From assembly GCA_016716065.1 (NCBI GenBank), contig JADJXA010000012.1:132714-196713 (forward strand): DNA of 64,000 bases, given 5' to 3'. The notes beneath the pieces are model-generated. The model made no database searches, had not been told where the DNA came from, and saw nothing but the letters and a program-made list of their open reading frames with translations. A program made the position numbers and the translations under genes. Positions 24,777 to 33,441 of the stretch are shown here, in pieces. The stretch is from Candidatus Leptovillus gracilis (GTDB lineage Bacteria; Chloroflexota; Anaerolineae; Promineifilales; Promineifilaceae). Every line of letters begins with the position of its first letter. Positions within the stretch are counted from its first letter, which is position 1.

Positions 24777-25858
24777 CCGTGAAACTCCCCGGCAGCAGAC
24801 TCAACAACAATTTGAGCCACTCTGGCCGCATTTTGCCGGGCATCGAATAATTCTTCGGCGCGCCGACGAGACGCCCAGCCCAGTTGCTGGCGCAGGCCTG
24901 GGTTTGCGGCCAATTGCTGGAGGTGATCGGCAAGCGCATGAACATCGTCTGCCGCGGTGAGGAAGCCGTTTTCTCCCTCCACAACAATATCGGTCACCCC
25001 ACCAACGGCCGTCGCAATAACCGGCAAACCCACAGCGCAAGCCTCTACCAGGGCAATTCCAAAGGCTTCTGCTTTGGTGGGCAAAACAAACAAATGGGCG
25101 GATTGATACAGCGCCATCAGTTCCGGTGAATTAGGCTGCATGGTGTTGTAAACCGCCACGCCGCGCTCTGGCGGCAGGCTTGTGCGTGTAACCAGGTGCA
25201 AGTTGGCGCATCCCTCTGGTAATAGACGAAACGCTTGTAATAACACATCGCCCCCTTTGCGATACAAATCACCCCCGACAAACAAAATCTGAAGCGGTCC
25301 GTCTGGCACGGCCGTTCCCGGCTTCCAGACATCCAAATCTACCCCGGGTGGAATCACCACAATTTGCTCGCTGGCAACGCCATAATCGGCCATCAGCGAT
25401 GCTTTCGCCCAGGAAGACCAGGGCAAAACCTTGGCGGCATTTCTGAACAGGTTCACATTCGCCCAGTGTTTATACCGACTCAACAATCCACCATCGTCGG
25501 CGCGGTGACCATACTGTTCGCTCATCTCATCGTATTGAAGCGGTGTAATGTCGGTACAAAGGACGTAAGGTTTACGCCGAACAATGCTGCCAGCAATTGC
25601 TGCCGGCACCTGGGTGTTGAACAAGGCGACATCGTAAGTAGCGTTTTTCAATGCCTGACGTACTTCGCTGCGGCCGCTCAGCGTGCCAACCAGGTGGTCT
25701 GGCAGCAGCGGAAGACTAGCCAAAATTCCGGCATGTTGATAAGTGATTGGAATCCACGATACCTCAACGGATGATGATTGATCAATAAACCGCCGCAGGT
25801 TCTCATAATAAGCCCGGTGGCCTATATGTTGTTCCATGACAAAAGCTGCACGTACCAT
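24773..25858 (-). CDS. GT4-type glycosyltransferase, paralogue of 10855-11949
   Basis: The 361-residue GT-B enzyme has KVLPWSSWAKASLMADYGV, IVVIPPGVDLDVW, LQILFVGGDLYRKGGDVLL, YNTMQPNSPEL and EAFGIALVEACAVGLPVIATAVGGVTDIVVEGENGFL, with both EX7E glutamates. It aligns along its length with the enzyme at 10855-11949. Its gene is translationally coupled to the LysM lipoprotein gene downstream. It probably adds one sugar of the repeat unit. Confidence 0.92.
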   Translation of the reverse strand: MVRAAFVMEQHIGHRAYYENLRRFIDQSSSVEVSWIPITYQHAGILASLPLLPDHLVGTLSGRSEVRQALKNATYDVALFNTQVPAAIAGSIVRRKPYVLCTDITPLQYDEMSEQYGHRADDGGLLSRYKHWANVNLFRNAAKVLPWSSWAKASLMADYGVASEQIVVIPPGVDLDVWKPGTAVPDGPLQILFVGGDLYRKGGDVLLQAFRLLPEGCANLHLVTRTSLPPERGVAVYNTMQPNSPELMALYQSAHLFVLPTKAEAFGIALVEACAVGLPVIATAVGGVTDIVVEGENGFLTAADDVHALADHLQQLAANPGLRQQLGWASRRRAEELFDARQNAARVAQIVVESAAGEFHG

Positions 25859-25879
25859 GTAGTTTCTTTCCGGCTGATA

Positions 25880-25922
25880 AGACCTGGCAGACCCTGATGC
25901 CCAGGTGATTCCTGACAGGTCG
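25880..25922. repeat. Dispersed GACCTGACAGGT inverted repeat, copy 2
   Basis: gacctggcag at 25880-25889 and ctgacaggtc near 25912-25922 form an imperfect hairpin in the spacer between a GT2 and a GT4 gene. It is related to the hairpin at 11974-12007. Confidence 0.55.
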
Positions 25923-25923
25923 G

Positions 25924-26916
25924 TTATTGGCTTCGGTATTTGCGGAAACCGCTGAAGAATTCTTTTCGACCGCCCAACTGATCGGCTACTCCCTGATAGT
26001 ATTGCAGATTAAAGATGCCGCTATAAGCGAACCGGGTAATACCGCGCCAATTCATTTTGGAGCCTGTCTGAGCGATGCGCGCCAACCCGGAAACAACGGC
26101 CGTACTGAGCGCTGTGTGACCCAAACAGACATAGGTAAGAAGTTGAATCAGTGGGTTGCGCTGCCAGCGAAATTCGTGAAAGATTGCTGGCAGCAGCCAT
26201 TTCTGATCTTTATCCTTGTAAAAGCGAACGTCGTTACGGCCGTAATCGTACGGAATCTTGAGCCAGGAAGAAAAGCTGCGTTCGGCATAATGGTAGCCAA
26301 TGGCCTGCGGATTGAATTGGAAACGCAGGCCACTTCCAGACAGGCGATAAGCCAATTCCACATCTTCGGCGCGCCGAAAAGATGGATCAAAACCACCATG
26401 GTCAAGGAGGTGCTGCCGGGCCAAAGAGGTGTTGCCGGTATAAAACTGCCTGGCCGATGGCTGCCAGCGCCCGCTGACTATGCTGTTGTACTGTTTTTCT
26501 AACATGGCCTGTTCCCATTGCACCCAGGGCAGCATCTGGAAAGCTGGCGGCGTCAACATTGGCCCTAATACCACAGTACGGCCGTCGTCGCTTTGATGAA
26601 TCTTCAAGTGTTCCTGAATTAACTGCGGCGCAGGCACAATGTCGTCGTCAATAAACAGAACAATGTCACCGCTGGCCTTTGCCACGCCCAAGTTACGCGC
26701 CACCGCCGGGCCTTGATTCTCTTGTGTCAGGCCGCGCAAAGCGAAGGAAGCAGCATACGTTTGTAAATACGCCTCAGTGCCATCTGTAGAGCCATCAGAA
26801 ACAACCAGCACCTCGAACTCTGACAGCGGGAAGGTTTGTTGCTCAAGCCCAGCCAATACCATTTTCAGGCGTTCCAGCCGGTTATAAGTGGGTAATACAA
26901 CGCTAAGAATGGGCAT
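25924..26916 (-). CDS. GT2 family glycosyltransferase
   Basis: The 330-residue enzyme begins MPILSVVLPTYNRLERLKMV, with LVVSDGSTDGT, the DxD motif FIDDDIVP, and GNTSLARQHLLDHGGFDPSFR followed by RAEDVELAYRLSGSG, typical GT2 acceptor-side motifs. It probably transfers a hexose or deoxyhexose to the lipid-linked intermediate. Only 3 bp separate it from the acetyltransferase gene upstream, so the two are an operon pair. Confidence 0.93.
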   Translation of the reverse strand: MPILSVVLPTYNRLERLKMVLAGLEQQTFPLSEFEVLVVSDGSTDGTEAYLQTYAASFALRGLTQENQGPAVARNLGVAKASGDIVLFIDDDIVPAPQLIQEHLKIHQSDDGRTVVLGPMLTPPAFQMLPWVQWEQAMLEKQYNSIVSGRWQPSARQFYTGNTSLARQHLLDHGGFDPSFRRAEDVELAYRLSGSGLRFQFNPQAIGYHYAERSFSSWLKIPYDYGRNDVRFYKDKDQKWLLPAIFHEFRWQRNPLIQLLTYVCLGHTALSTAVVSGLARIAQTGSKMNWRGITRFAYSGIFNLQYYQGVADQLGGRKEFFSGFRKYRSQ

Positions 26917-26919
26917 CTA

Positions 26920-27489
26920 TTATAGTTCTCGTATGACCTTAGCGGGCAGTCCAACGGCCAAACTGCGCGGCGGGATGTCTCGCGTTACTACGCTGCCGGC
27001 CCCCACCACGCTGCCGGCGCCAATGGTAACGCCGGGCAAAACAATAACGCGCGCGCCCAACCAGACGTTTTCCTCAAGGACAATTGGCCTGGATTCCGGC
27101 ATTTCGTACCGCCGTTCCGGCTCCAAGCGATGAAAATTATTGTCCATGATGAGTACGTAGGTACCGATGTTGCAGTTGGGGCCAATGGAAATATGCTGAT
27201 GGGCGGCAATGGAACAACCATAGTTGATAAAAGCGCCGGCGCCAATGGAGAGAGTGGCGTTGGGGGCGGCCACTATTTCCAGGGTGGCGATAGTGGACAC
27301 CAGACGAACCCGTTCTTCAACGATGAGCGTCCCCCAATTGTGGATGACCGGTTTGCCCCATATCCGTACTTTGGGACCCAAGTGAGTAGCCCGGCGCAGG
27401 TACCATTGGGCGTAAATAACAGCCCAGCCATTTTGCCAAATGCCTGTAGTGTAGCCACGCCCTGTTTGAAGAATGTTCGAGAGTCCCAT
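26920..27489 (-). CDS. Hexapeptide-repeat O-acetyltransferase
   Basis: This is a left-handed beta-helix acyltransferase of about 189 residues. Hexapeptide repeats (LSIGAGAFINYGCSIAAHQHISIGP) lead to the acceptor loop with the candidate catalytic His (MDNNFHRLEP), then WLGARVIVLPGVTIGAGSVVGAGSVV and LAVGLPAKVIREL, as in maltose/galactoside O-acetyltransferase relatives. Starting at the ATG at 27489 avoids the overlap with the upstream gene that the in-frame start at 27543 would give. It likely acetylates a sugar in the repeat unit. Confidence 0.88.
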   Translation of the reverse strand: MGLSNILQTGRGYTTGIWQNGWAVIYAQWYLRRATHLGPKVRIWGKPVIHNWGTLIVEERVRLVSTIATLEIVAAPNATLSIGAGAFINYGCSIAAHQHISIGPNCNIGTYVLIMDNNFHRLEPERRYEMPESRPIVLEENVWLGARVIVLPGVTIGAGSVVGAGSVVTRDIPPRSLAVGLPAKVIREL

Positions 27490-27496
27490 AGATATA

Positions 27497-28723
27497 TTAA
27501 TGCGATAGACGTGGTTTGCTGGTGGATTCGACCGACGACTCATTCACCAGGCTGGTGTATAGTTTTTCAAAGTCTTGGGTCATTCTTTGGGCATTGAAGT
27601 ATTGGTAAACCCGGGTACGGCCGTATATGCCCATCTGCTCTCGTAATGCCTGGTCTTGGATGAGCTGCACAATATTCGCCGCCAACTGCTCTATATCATG
27701 CGGCTCAGATAGCAGCCCGGAACGGCCGTGTTCCACAATTTCCGGCACACCTCCGCTGGCTAACGCCACGATTGGTTTACACATAGCCATTGCCTCCACA
27801 AACACCATGCCAAACGGCTCCTCAAAACTGGGCAGTGTGAAGATGTCACTGTCGGCAAAAAAATGCCTGACATCGCTGCGGAAGCCGGTTACTGTCACCA
27901 ATTCGGTCAGTTGCGAAGATTCGATCAGGTCCTTTAATTCAGCCAGATTGCTCATATAGGTATCCGGGCTGCCGACAATGAGCAAATGAAAGTTTTGCCC
28001 GGCTTCTTTGACTTTGGCCAAAGCGCGCAATAAGTCTGCCTGACCCTTGTAGGTAGCCAGACGAGCAATGGCAATAAGCAGCGGGGTTTCTGGTTCAATA
28101 TGAAATTCGGCGCGAATACGGCCGTCGCTCACCACTTCTTCCCAGTTGGCGAGGTCCAATCCATTTAAAATAGAATGGGTTCTTTCTGCCGAAAACCCCA
28201 TGCTGATGCTTGATTCTGCCACAAAATTGGAAACGCCCACCAAGGCATCAACCCTGCGCATCGCCCATTGCGAGAAGGGACTAAGCCAGTCTTCCACTTT
28301 TACATGTAAATGGACCAGGCATTTTGCCCCACACGTCTTTGCCAACCAATAGCCATAAAACACATCGCGTGGTTTTTCGCTGCAATGAATGATGTCTATT
28401 TTGTGTTTTCTCACATACCGAACCAAATCATAGGCTGTCTTGGGCAGCCTGATGATTTCCCGAAATAGATTTGCGTTCAATTTTGTTCGGGGGCGAGAAT
28501 TGATTGAAGGGCCAAAGTTGGTTGGCCTTAGATACACGTCCGGTAGCTGGCTAAACGCCGCAAACGGCGAGGACTTCTCCTGCATTGAGTCTGGATTACA
28601 GGCAATATGCACCTCAAAGCACCCGCGATTCAGATAGTGCATAAGCCTTTCGTGTATCTGGGAATCGGCCAGGTAATAGGGTTGTGACTGCATAAATAAT
28701 ATGGAGATCTTCCCGTTGATCAT
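27497..28723 (-). CDS. GT4-type glycosyltransferase
   Basis: The 408-residue GT-B enzyme has IDIIHCSEKPRDVFYGYWLA in the N-domain and LIAIARLATYKGQADLLRAL, VTGFRSDVRHFFADSDIFTLPS and EEPFGMVFVEAMAMCKPIVALASGGVPEIVEHGRSGLL in the C-domain. The EX7E motif is intact. GGAG sits four bases before the ATG. It belongs to the run of glycosyltransferase and acetyltransferase genes at 24.7-29.5 kb. Confidence 0.93.
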   Translation of the reverse strand: MINGKISILFMQSQPYYLADSQIHERLMHYLNRGCFEVHIACNPDSMQEKSSPFAAFSQLPDVYLRPTNFGPSINSRPRTKLNANLFREIIRLPKTAYDLVRYVRKHKIDIIHCSEKPRDVFYGYWLAKTCGAKCLVHLHVKVEDWLSPFSQWAMRRVDALVGVSNFVAESSISMGFSAERTHSILNGLDLANWEEVVSDGRIRAEFHIEPETPLLIAIARLATYKGQADLLRALAKVKEAGQNFHLLIVGSPDTYMSNLAELKDLIESSQLTELVTVTGFRSDVRHFFADSDIFTLPSFEEPFGMVFVEAMAMCKPIVALASGGVPEIVEHGRSGLLSEPHDIEQLAANIVQLIQDQALREQMGIYGRTRVYQYFNAQRMTQDFEKLYTSLVNESSVESTSKPRLSH

Positions 28724-28859
28724 TGTGCTCCATCAGCAGTGGTGTCTGCAGGCCAACTATTATATAGAGGTCAAATCAATGTTTATGTCTACAAAAGCGC
28801 AGGCGCAGGTGATGATGAACGGCCGTATGCGTTGGCAGAAAATCGCAAATGATGTAAAC

Positions 28860-29423
28860 CTAATCCACGTCAAGTTCACGAATGATTTGGGCGGGGACTC
28901 CGGCTACCAATGTATTTGCCGGTACATCTTTGGTAACAACCGCGCCAGCAGCAACAACGGCCCCTTTGCCGATAGTGACTCCAGGCAGAATAATACAACG
29001 TGCGCCTAACCAGGCGCCATCGTGAATCACAACGGGGCTGGTCATTAATGGACCTACTCGACGTTTACTATCATCAATCTCGTGGGAACCTGTAAGAAAA
29101 AGGACCTGGTGACCTACACCCACATTATGACCGATAGTAATCGGAGCAGCCAGGTCAAAATGACACCCTACATTAAACAAACAACTATCTCCAATGTGTA
29201 GTTTTTCGTAAACATTCCCCACACCAGCTATCGTTGGCATCCCCATGAGTATGCCACTTCTACCAACCCGAAAGCCAAATAGACGAAGCAAGCGCATTCG
29301 CAGCCGATTGCCGACGTTATCTGGCAAGAAGAACACCAGAAACCGCACGATCGTCAGACGCAGATGAAAAGAACCTAGCTCTTCACCTATAATCTCTACG
29401 GCTTTAGCGATGAGATTTTTCAT
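28860..29423 (-). CDS. Hexapeptide-repeat acetyltransferase (WcaF/VatD-like)
   Basis: This is a left-handed beta-helix protein of about 187 residues. An N-terminal helix region is followed by LHIGDSCLFNVGCHFDLAAPITIGHNVGVGH, the loop FLTGSHEIDD with the probable catalytic His, and WLGARCIILPGVTIGKGAVVAAGAVV, ending LVAGVPAQIIREL. The ATG at 29423 is preferred over the in-frame TTG at 29450. It resembles acetyltransferases of colanic-acid type loci. Two acetyltransferases within 3 kb suggest that the polymer is O-acetylated at more than one site. Confidence 0.87.
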   Translation of the reverse strand: MKNLIAKAVEIIGEELGSFHLRLTIVRFLVFFLPDNVGNRLRMRLLRLFGFRVGRSGILMGMPTIAGVGNVYEKLHIGDSCLFNVGCHFDLAAPITIGHNVGVGHQVLFLTGSHEIDDSKRRVGPLMTSPVVIHDGAWLGARCIILPGVTIGKGAVVAAGAVVTKDVPANTLVAGVPAQIIRELDVD

Positions 29424-29534
29424 AGTTTGTTTCGTTTTCTCCAAGCTCAAAAATGCGCCCGGCCGTTGGCTGCGGTTATCACCGTTGATGCGGAAACATT
29501 GGTAGCCTGGGTTTCGTCTAGTTCACAAGTGGCG

Positions 29535-31082
29535 TTAAAGGAGTCCCGGCGCGGGGTGTGGCTCCGGCTGCCAGGGCCAACGTGGTTTTTTAACGGCCGT
29601 TGACTGCCCAACAACACGTTCCATACAACTGACCATACCCATCATCGCCCCAAGATAAAGCGTACTTGGGGCATCCCAAGAAATATCAACATAGGCAAAA
29701 ATAAAGTGCATCGCCATGTAAATTGTCGCAGTAGCGGCAAAGGCTCGCAGCTCATTGTGGGGCATACGCCGGATGGCCTGCGTGCCCACCAGGATGGCCG
29801 TGCCCACAAAAAACAACATAGACAAAAATCCACCGACGCCCGCCTTCACCCAGATATAAACCACCGAATTATGAGGTAAATAAGACCACCACTCAAAAAA
29901 ACTTATGTCGGGCAGCGGCACAAGAATATAAAAAGGCTGCCCAAAGCCCACCCCCGTTAATGGCCTCTGATGGATGGTAAAACTGATATTCACATTCTCA
30001 ATCTGCCGATAAAGATTTGAAGATACATCGGAAGCATCAGCCTGATCTTCGGCCACAACAGATTTAATTGCCTGGGCCGGCAGCCCCAATGTGCCGCTGG
30101 CATTCCAGAAAACAGCCACGTACAAAAGACCAACAATCGCCGCTGGAGGCATAACCAGCCAGAAAACGTGGCGCTTGTCTATGAATAGCAAAATGGCAAT
30201 AAAAAACAGCCCGACAAACAGGGTGATAAACGCCGCGCGGCGCTGCATCGCCAGATAAGTGAGCAGCGCAAAGGGAATCACCGGTATCATACCAAAGCGC
30301 TTAATGGCTGAACCTTCATACAACCAAAGCGTCACGAATAGAACAAAAAGCGTGTTCAAATGAATAGCCGCCGAATGCTCGGTGATAGCGCTCACGTTTG
30401 CCAATGTGCCATCCAAATTTACCAGGAAGTGATAAACGCCATAGATGCTCTCGATGCTGAGCGCGGCAACAGCCGCCCACATAAGGTGGCTAAAGTGTTC
30501 TCGTTTATCTAACAAGTTGCTGGTTAAAATGATCATCGCAACCAGGTAAAACATGGGGCGGGTTTCCCAAAGGGACATATTCAAATTGCCACGGGTGAAA
30601 ATGCCATAGAACAAGCCGACCACAACAAAAAAGAGGAAGGCGATGGCCGGCCAGAAGAGTTCGCTGGTATAAAAACGTACTTTTCGCCGCATCAATCCGC
30701 TGCCCAACCAGGAAACAAACATAGCCACAATGTAAACCTCCAGCGGATTCACAATCAGGGCGTCATTGAGATACAGGATAGATTCTGGGCTTGAAAAGTT
30801 CTTCAAAAATGGGTGCCAGGGCGTCAGAACGCCGTCGCCAGACAGTCCCCAAAAAACGATTAGATAGATTCCGTACCGTGGCCGATAAAAGATAAGGACC
30901 AGACCAAAAAGAAAAACAATCCAGCCGATTGAACCGGGTGTGGGGCCACTCCGCAGCATCAGCAAAGCAACCAGAGCCGAAAAACCGAGAACGGCCGTAA
31001 ACCAAAAAAGCCATATGACAGCCGAATGCAGCCTGCGCCCATCTACTGTATGAATACTGCTGCCGTACAAAGAACCTTGCAT
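29535..31082 (-). CDS. O-antigen ligase/polymerase-like membrane protein (Wzy/WaaL)
   Basis: The 515-residue polytopic protein has about 11-12 helices and one large periplasmic loop around residues 335-400 (NLYRQIENVNISFTIHQRPLTGVGFGQPF...). The loop ends in a typical (L)PHNSVVYIWVKAGVGGFLSMLFF segment of the Wzy_C/O-antigen-ligase fold. It either polymerises repeat units or ligates them. As the only such protein here it is the best candidate for the Wzy polymerase. It lies upstream of the acetyltransferase and downstream of the small membrane ORF and CpsD-like gene. Confidence 0.9.
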   Translation of the reverse strand: MQGSLYGSSIHTVDGRRLHSAVIWLFWFTAVLGFSALVALLMLRSGPTPGSIGWIVFLFGLVLIFYRPRYGIYLIVFWGLSGDGVLTPWHPFLKNFSSPESILYLNDALIVNPLEVYIVAMFVSWLGSGLMRRKVRFYTSELFWPAIAFLFFVVVGLFYGIFTRGNLNMSLWETRPMFYLVAMIILTSNLLDKREHFSHLMWAAVAALSIESIYGVYHFLVNLDGTLANVSAITEHSAAIHLNTLFVLFVTLWLYEGSAIKRFGMIPVIPFALLTYLAMQRRAAFITLFVGLFFIAILLFIDKRHVFWLVMPPAAIVGLLYVAVFWNASGTLGLPAQAIKSVVAEDQADASDVSSNLYRQIENVNISFTIHQRPLTGVGFGQPFYILVPLPDISFFEWWSYLPHNSVVYIWVKAGVGGFLSMLFFVGTAILVGTQAIRRMPHNELRAFAATATIYMAMHFIFAYVDISWDAPSTLYLGAMMGMVSCMERVVGQSTAVKKPRWPWQPEPHPAPGLL

Positions 31083-31128
31083 TATAGTTCAGACACCCTT
31101 CAGGCAAAATCAATTTGTTAATTGATTT

Positions 31129-31272
31129 TCAAATTTGATTCATGAAGTAGTACGCAAACGCAACAAACAGGCACAAACCAAACAAAACCTGCTGGCGACG
31201 CCTGAACGAAGTTTTCCAAGAAAACACGCCGCCAACAAAACAAACAACGATAAACAAGACAAATAGTTTCAT
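31129..31272 (-). CDS. Small membrane protein (47 aa), candidate
   Basis: The short frame from ATG at 31272 encodes 47 residues with two hydrophobic stretches, KLFVLFIVVCFVGGVFSW and VLFGLCLFVAFAYYFM, separated by a positively charged turn (TSFRRRQQ). This gives a helical hairpin with a cytoplasmic loop. It lies exactly between the polymerase and CpsD-like genes on the same strand and fills most of an otherwise empty 250-bp spacer. No clear ribosome site is seen, and the frame is short enough to be chance. If real, it could be an accessory subunit of the Wzy/Wzz complex. Confidence 0.45.
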   Translation of the reverse strand: MKLFVLFIVVCFVGGVFSWKTSFRRRQQVLFGLCLFVAFAYYFMNQI

Positions 31273-31333
31273 AAGGTTACTTTTAGGCCAAAATCTGTCA
31301 GATCTTCACGCAATTTCCACAACAAATGGCGTT

Positions 31334-32044
31334 TTATATAGACAACAATCTTGAAATTACACCTGGCGTCGCTATTTTGTTGCGGTTCAATATCACCCCT
31401 TTAACTTCCATATGGTCTATATCGTCCAAAGCAAGCCGCACATCTTCGACTACGGTCACACCCTGATGTATCACCAATACACATGCTGTCGCCAAAGAAG
31501 CTAAAGGCACAGCATCACTTGTGGCTCGCAAAGCAGGCACATCTAAAATCAAAAAATCAAATCGCGTCTGTAGTTCATGAAGGATATTGTGCATGACCTG
31601 ACTACGCGCCATCACTGGTCTATCCCTCTTTTCCAACACGCCGGCTGGCAAATAGGAAAAATTAGACCAGCCGGTAGGCGCTACCACATCTTCCAACACA
31701 GCTTTGTTCGTGATAACGGCCGCCAAGCCCTCGTTATCCGGCGCAACAAATGGCGACTGCGAGGGCCACCACCAGTTCAATTCAACCACACAAACCCTGG
31801 CTCCTAGATCGTGGGCCATCACCACACCCAAAGCGTGCGAATTAAACGTTACGCCCTCATGTCGCAAAGCTGCCACCAGCGCCAAACACTTGGGCAAACC
31901 AGATGTACGATTCATGCGCGTTACCATCTGGCGCAACCTTTCCACAACAACACCATCAAAAACCTGAACCGGATTACCATCACCTCCGGGCAAGACCAAT
32001 GAATCAAAAGGTGGTTCTTTTTTTGCTCTTCGTATGATTGCCAT
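31334..32044 (-). CDS. CpsD/BY-kinase-like ATPase with degenerate Walker A
   Basis: The 236-residue protein has the MinD/BY-kinase fold order: a region where Walker A should be (LVAALRHEGVTFNSHALGVVMA), VCVVELNWWWPS in the place of Walker A', and Walker B FDFLILDVPALRATSDAVPLASLATACVLVIHQG. The P-loop lysine and glycines of GEGKST are missing (HEGVTF), and there is no C-terminal tyrosine cluster. In EPS loci such proteins cycle phosphorylation with the Wzz-like partner, here encoded ~100 bp upstream. This one may be a pseudo-kinase that only regulates assembly. Confidence 0.8.
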   Translation of the reverse strand: MAIIRRAKKEPPFDSLVLPGGDGNPVQVFDGVVVERLRQMVTRMNRTSGLPKCLALVAALRHEGVTFNSHALGVVMAHDLGARVCVVELNWWWPSQSPFVAPDNEGLAAVITNKAVLEDVVAPTGWSNFSYLPAGVLEKRDRPVMARSQVMHNILHELQTRFDFLILDVPALRATSDAVPLASLATACVLVIHQGVTVVEDVRLALDDIDHMEVKGVILNRNKIATPGVISRLLSI

Positions 32045-32148
32045 ATCGCCAACTATCTCACAACGACATCAACTTCAACATGTCCATTTAGCGTAGGCGG
32101 CAAATTCTTCCGCCAGAAATTAAACTACCCATCTGATGAGCAGTCTAC

Positions 32149-33240
32149 TCAAACAGCAACTTCCGCCGGAGATGGCTCTTGTTCGGTCGAATCCCCCTGA
32201 ACGCGCTTGCTTTCTTCCAACCCCGCTGCTTTGGGCTTTGGCTGCCAAAAACGTCTTTTACGTGGTGAAATGTCTGGCACCTCTGCCAAAACAGGTAGAT
32301 CCAAACGGCTTTGTACGTCCACCGGTAGGCGGAAACTGCGGTCCAAAATGGCAGAACCTACGATAGCGCCGCCGCTTAACAAGAAACCAACAACAACAAA
32401 GATCGCCATATTCATGATAGTCTCTCGGAGGGACGTTTCTGGATCAGTGGGAAGTCTTGGCGCATCAATAACAAAATAAGTCTGCCGCATATCGCTTTCA
32501 ATTTGCGCCATCGCCAGCCGGGAGTTTTCCTCTTTATCGAGCGCGCTGGCATACCGTGCAGCCGCCAGGTCAATGGTGGCTTGCAGCCGCTCGATTTCTA
32601 ATTGTTCCCCGCCCGGTCGTTCACCCCGTATTGGCGCTGGATTATTGCGCAGAAATTCTTCCATGTTTAGACGGGCTGCGGATAATTCTTCTTCATAAGT
32701 TGTGATCAATTCACTAAAAAAGCCCTGCGCCGACTCGCTTTCCGCTCTGCGCGCATTAATTTGCCATTGCAGATAACTTTCAAGCGTGGCATTCACAAGT
32801 TGATAGGCTAATTCGGGGTCCTCATCGGCCGCGTTGATAGAAATTTGATTGTCGCCGATGGTGCTGACCCAAACATTGCTGCGCGTCTGTCCAAGGATTT
32901 CATTGACCACGTCGTCACCCTGATTCATCTCGGACTCCAATTTGGTCTGGGCAATCACAGCGCGAACAAACGCATTGGTTTGCATCAAATCGGTGACCTG
33001 CCGGGAGACAGCTTGCGAGGGTGTCATCCACCAATTTGTGCTGCTGCTGCTTACGGCCGTTAGCGACGCCAACAAAGACTCACCCTGTACATACAAGACA
33101 CCCTGGGAAATGTATTTGGGTTCCACCCTGTAAAAGACATAGTAAACACTAAGTCCCGTCATCATCACTATCGGCAGCAAATACAGCCACCGATGTCGGA
33201 AATAGCTTTCAAATAACCGATATAATACCAAGCGAATCAT
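32149..33240 (-). CDS. Wzz-like polysaccharide co-polymerase
   Basis: The 363-residue protein has the layout of chain-length regulators: an N-terminal helix (WLYLLPIVMMTGLSVYYVFY), a long extracytoplasmic domain with coiled-coil-forming text (ESAQGFFSELITTYEEELSAARLNMEEFL), and a second helix at ~282-303 (MNMAIFVVVGFLLSGGAIVGSAIL). A cytoplasmic tail of about 58 residues follows. The PxxP-type motif (DAPRLPTDP) before helix 2 is typical. A GGGAG ribosome site lies 6 bp upstream. It should set EPS chain length together with the CpsD-like protein. Confidence 0.9.
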   Translation of the reverse strand: MIRLVLYRLFESYFRHRWLYLLPIVMMTGLSVYYVFYRVEPKYISQGVLYVQGESLLASLTAVSSSSTNWWMTPSQAVSRQVTDLMQTNAFVRAVIAQTKLESEMNQGDDVVNEILGQTRSNVWVSTIGDNQISINAADEDPELAYQLVNATLESYLQWQINARRAESESAQGFFSELITTYEEELSAARLNMEEFLRNNPAPIRGERPGGEQLEIERLQATIDLAAARYASALDKEENSRLAMAQIESDMRQTYFVIDAPRLPTDPETSLRETIMNMAIFVVVGFLLSGGAIVGSAILDRSFRLPVDVQSRLDLPVLAEVPDISPRKRRFWQPKPKAAGLEESKRVQGDSTEQEPSPAEVAV

Positions 33241-33272
33241 TTGTGTCTCCCTGAGCTATGCACAAGACTTGC

Positions 33273-33278
33273 ATATTA
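33273..33278 (-). promoter_or_regulatory. Candidate -10 element (TATAAT) before the Wzz-like gene
   Basis: Read on the minus strand, AAAAAGTATAATATGC lies ~33 bp before the start codon at 33240. No good -35 hexamer occurs at 16-18 bp spacing, so this is only a candidate. Confidence 0.3.
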
Positions 33279-33294
33279 TACTTTTTAAACCATA

Positions 33295-33338
33295 GTAGAG
33301 GCTTCAACCGGTCCATAGTACCCGGTTAAAGCCCCTAC
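33295..33338. repeat. Inverted repeat (GTAGAGGCTTCAACCGG type)
   Basis: Arms 33295-33311 and 33322-33338 match at 15 of 17 positions around a 10-base loop. The hairpin lies between the stop of the secreted-protein gene and the start of the Wzz-like gene. It could separate their transcripts, but no T-run follows. Confidence 0.55.
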
Positions 33339-33441
33339 TTTAACTCTTGTTTCTGAACAAACAAATTAAGTTTATCCAGACTTATGTATAGACACGCAAA
33401 AGATCATCAAAGGCTTGCCGGTTGCCTAATCTGCTGCGCCG

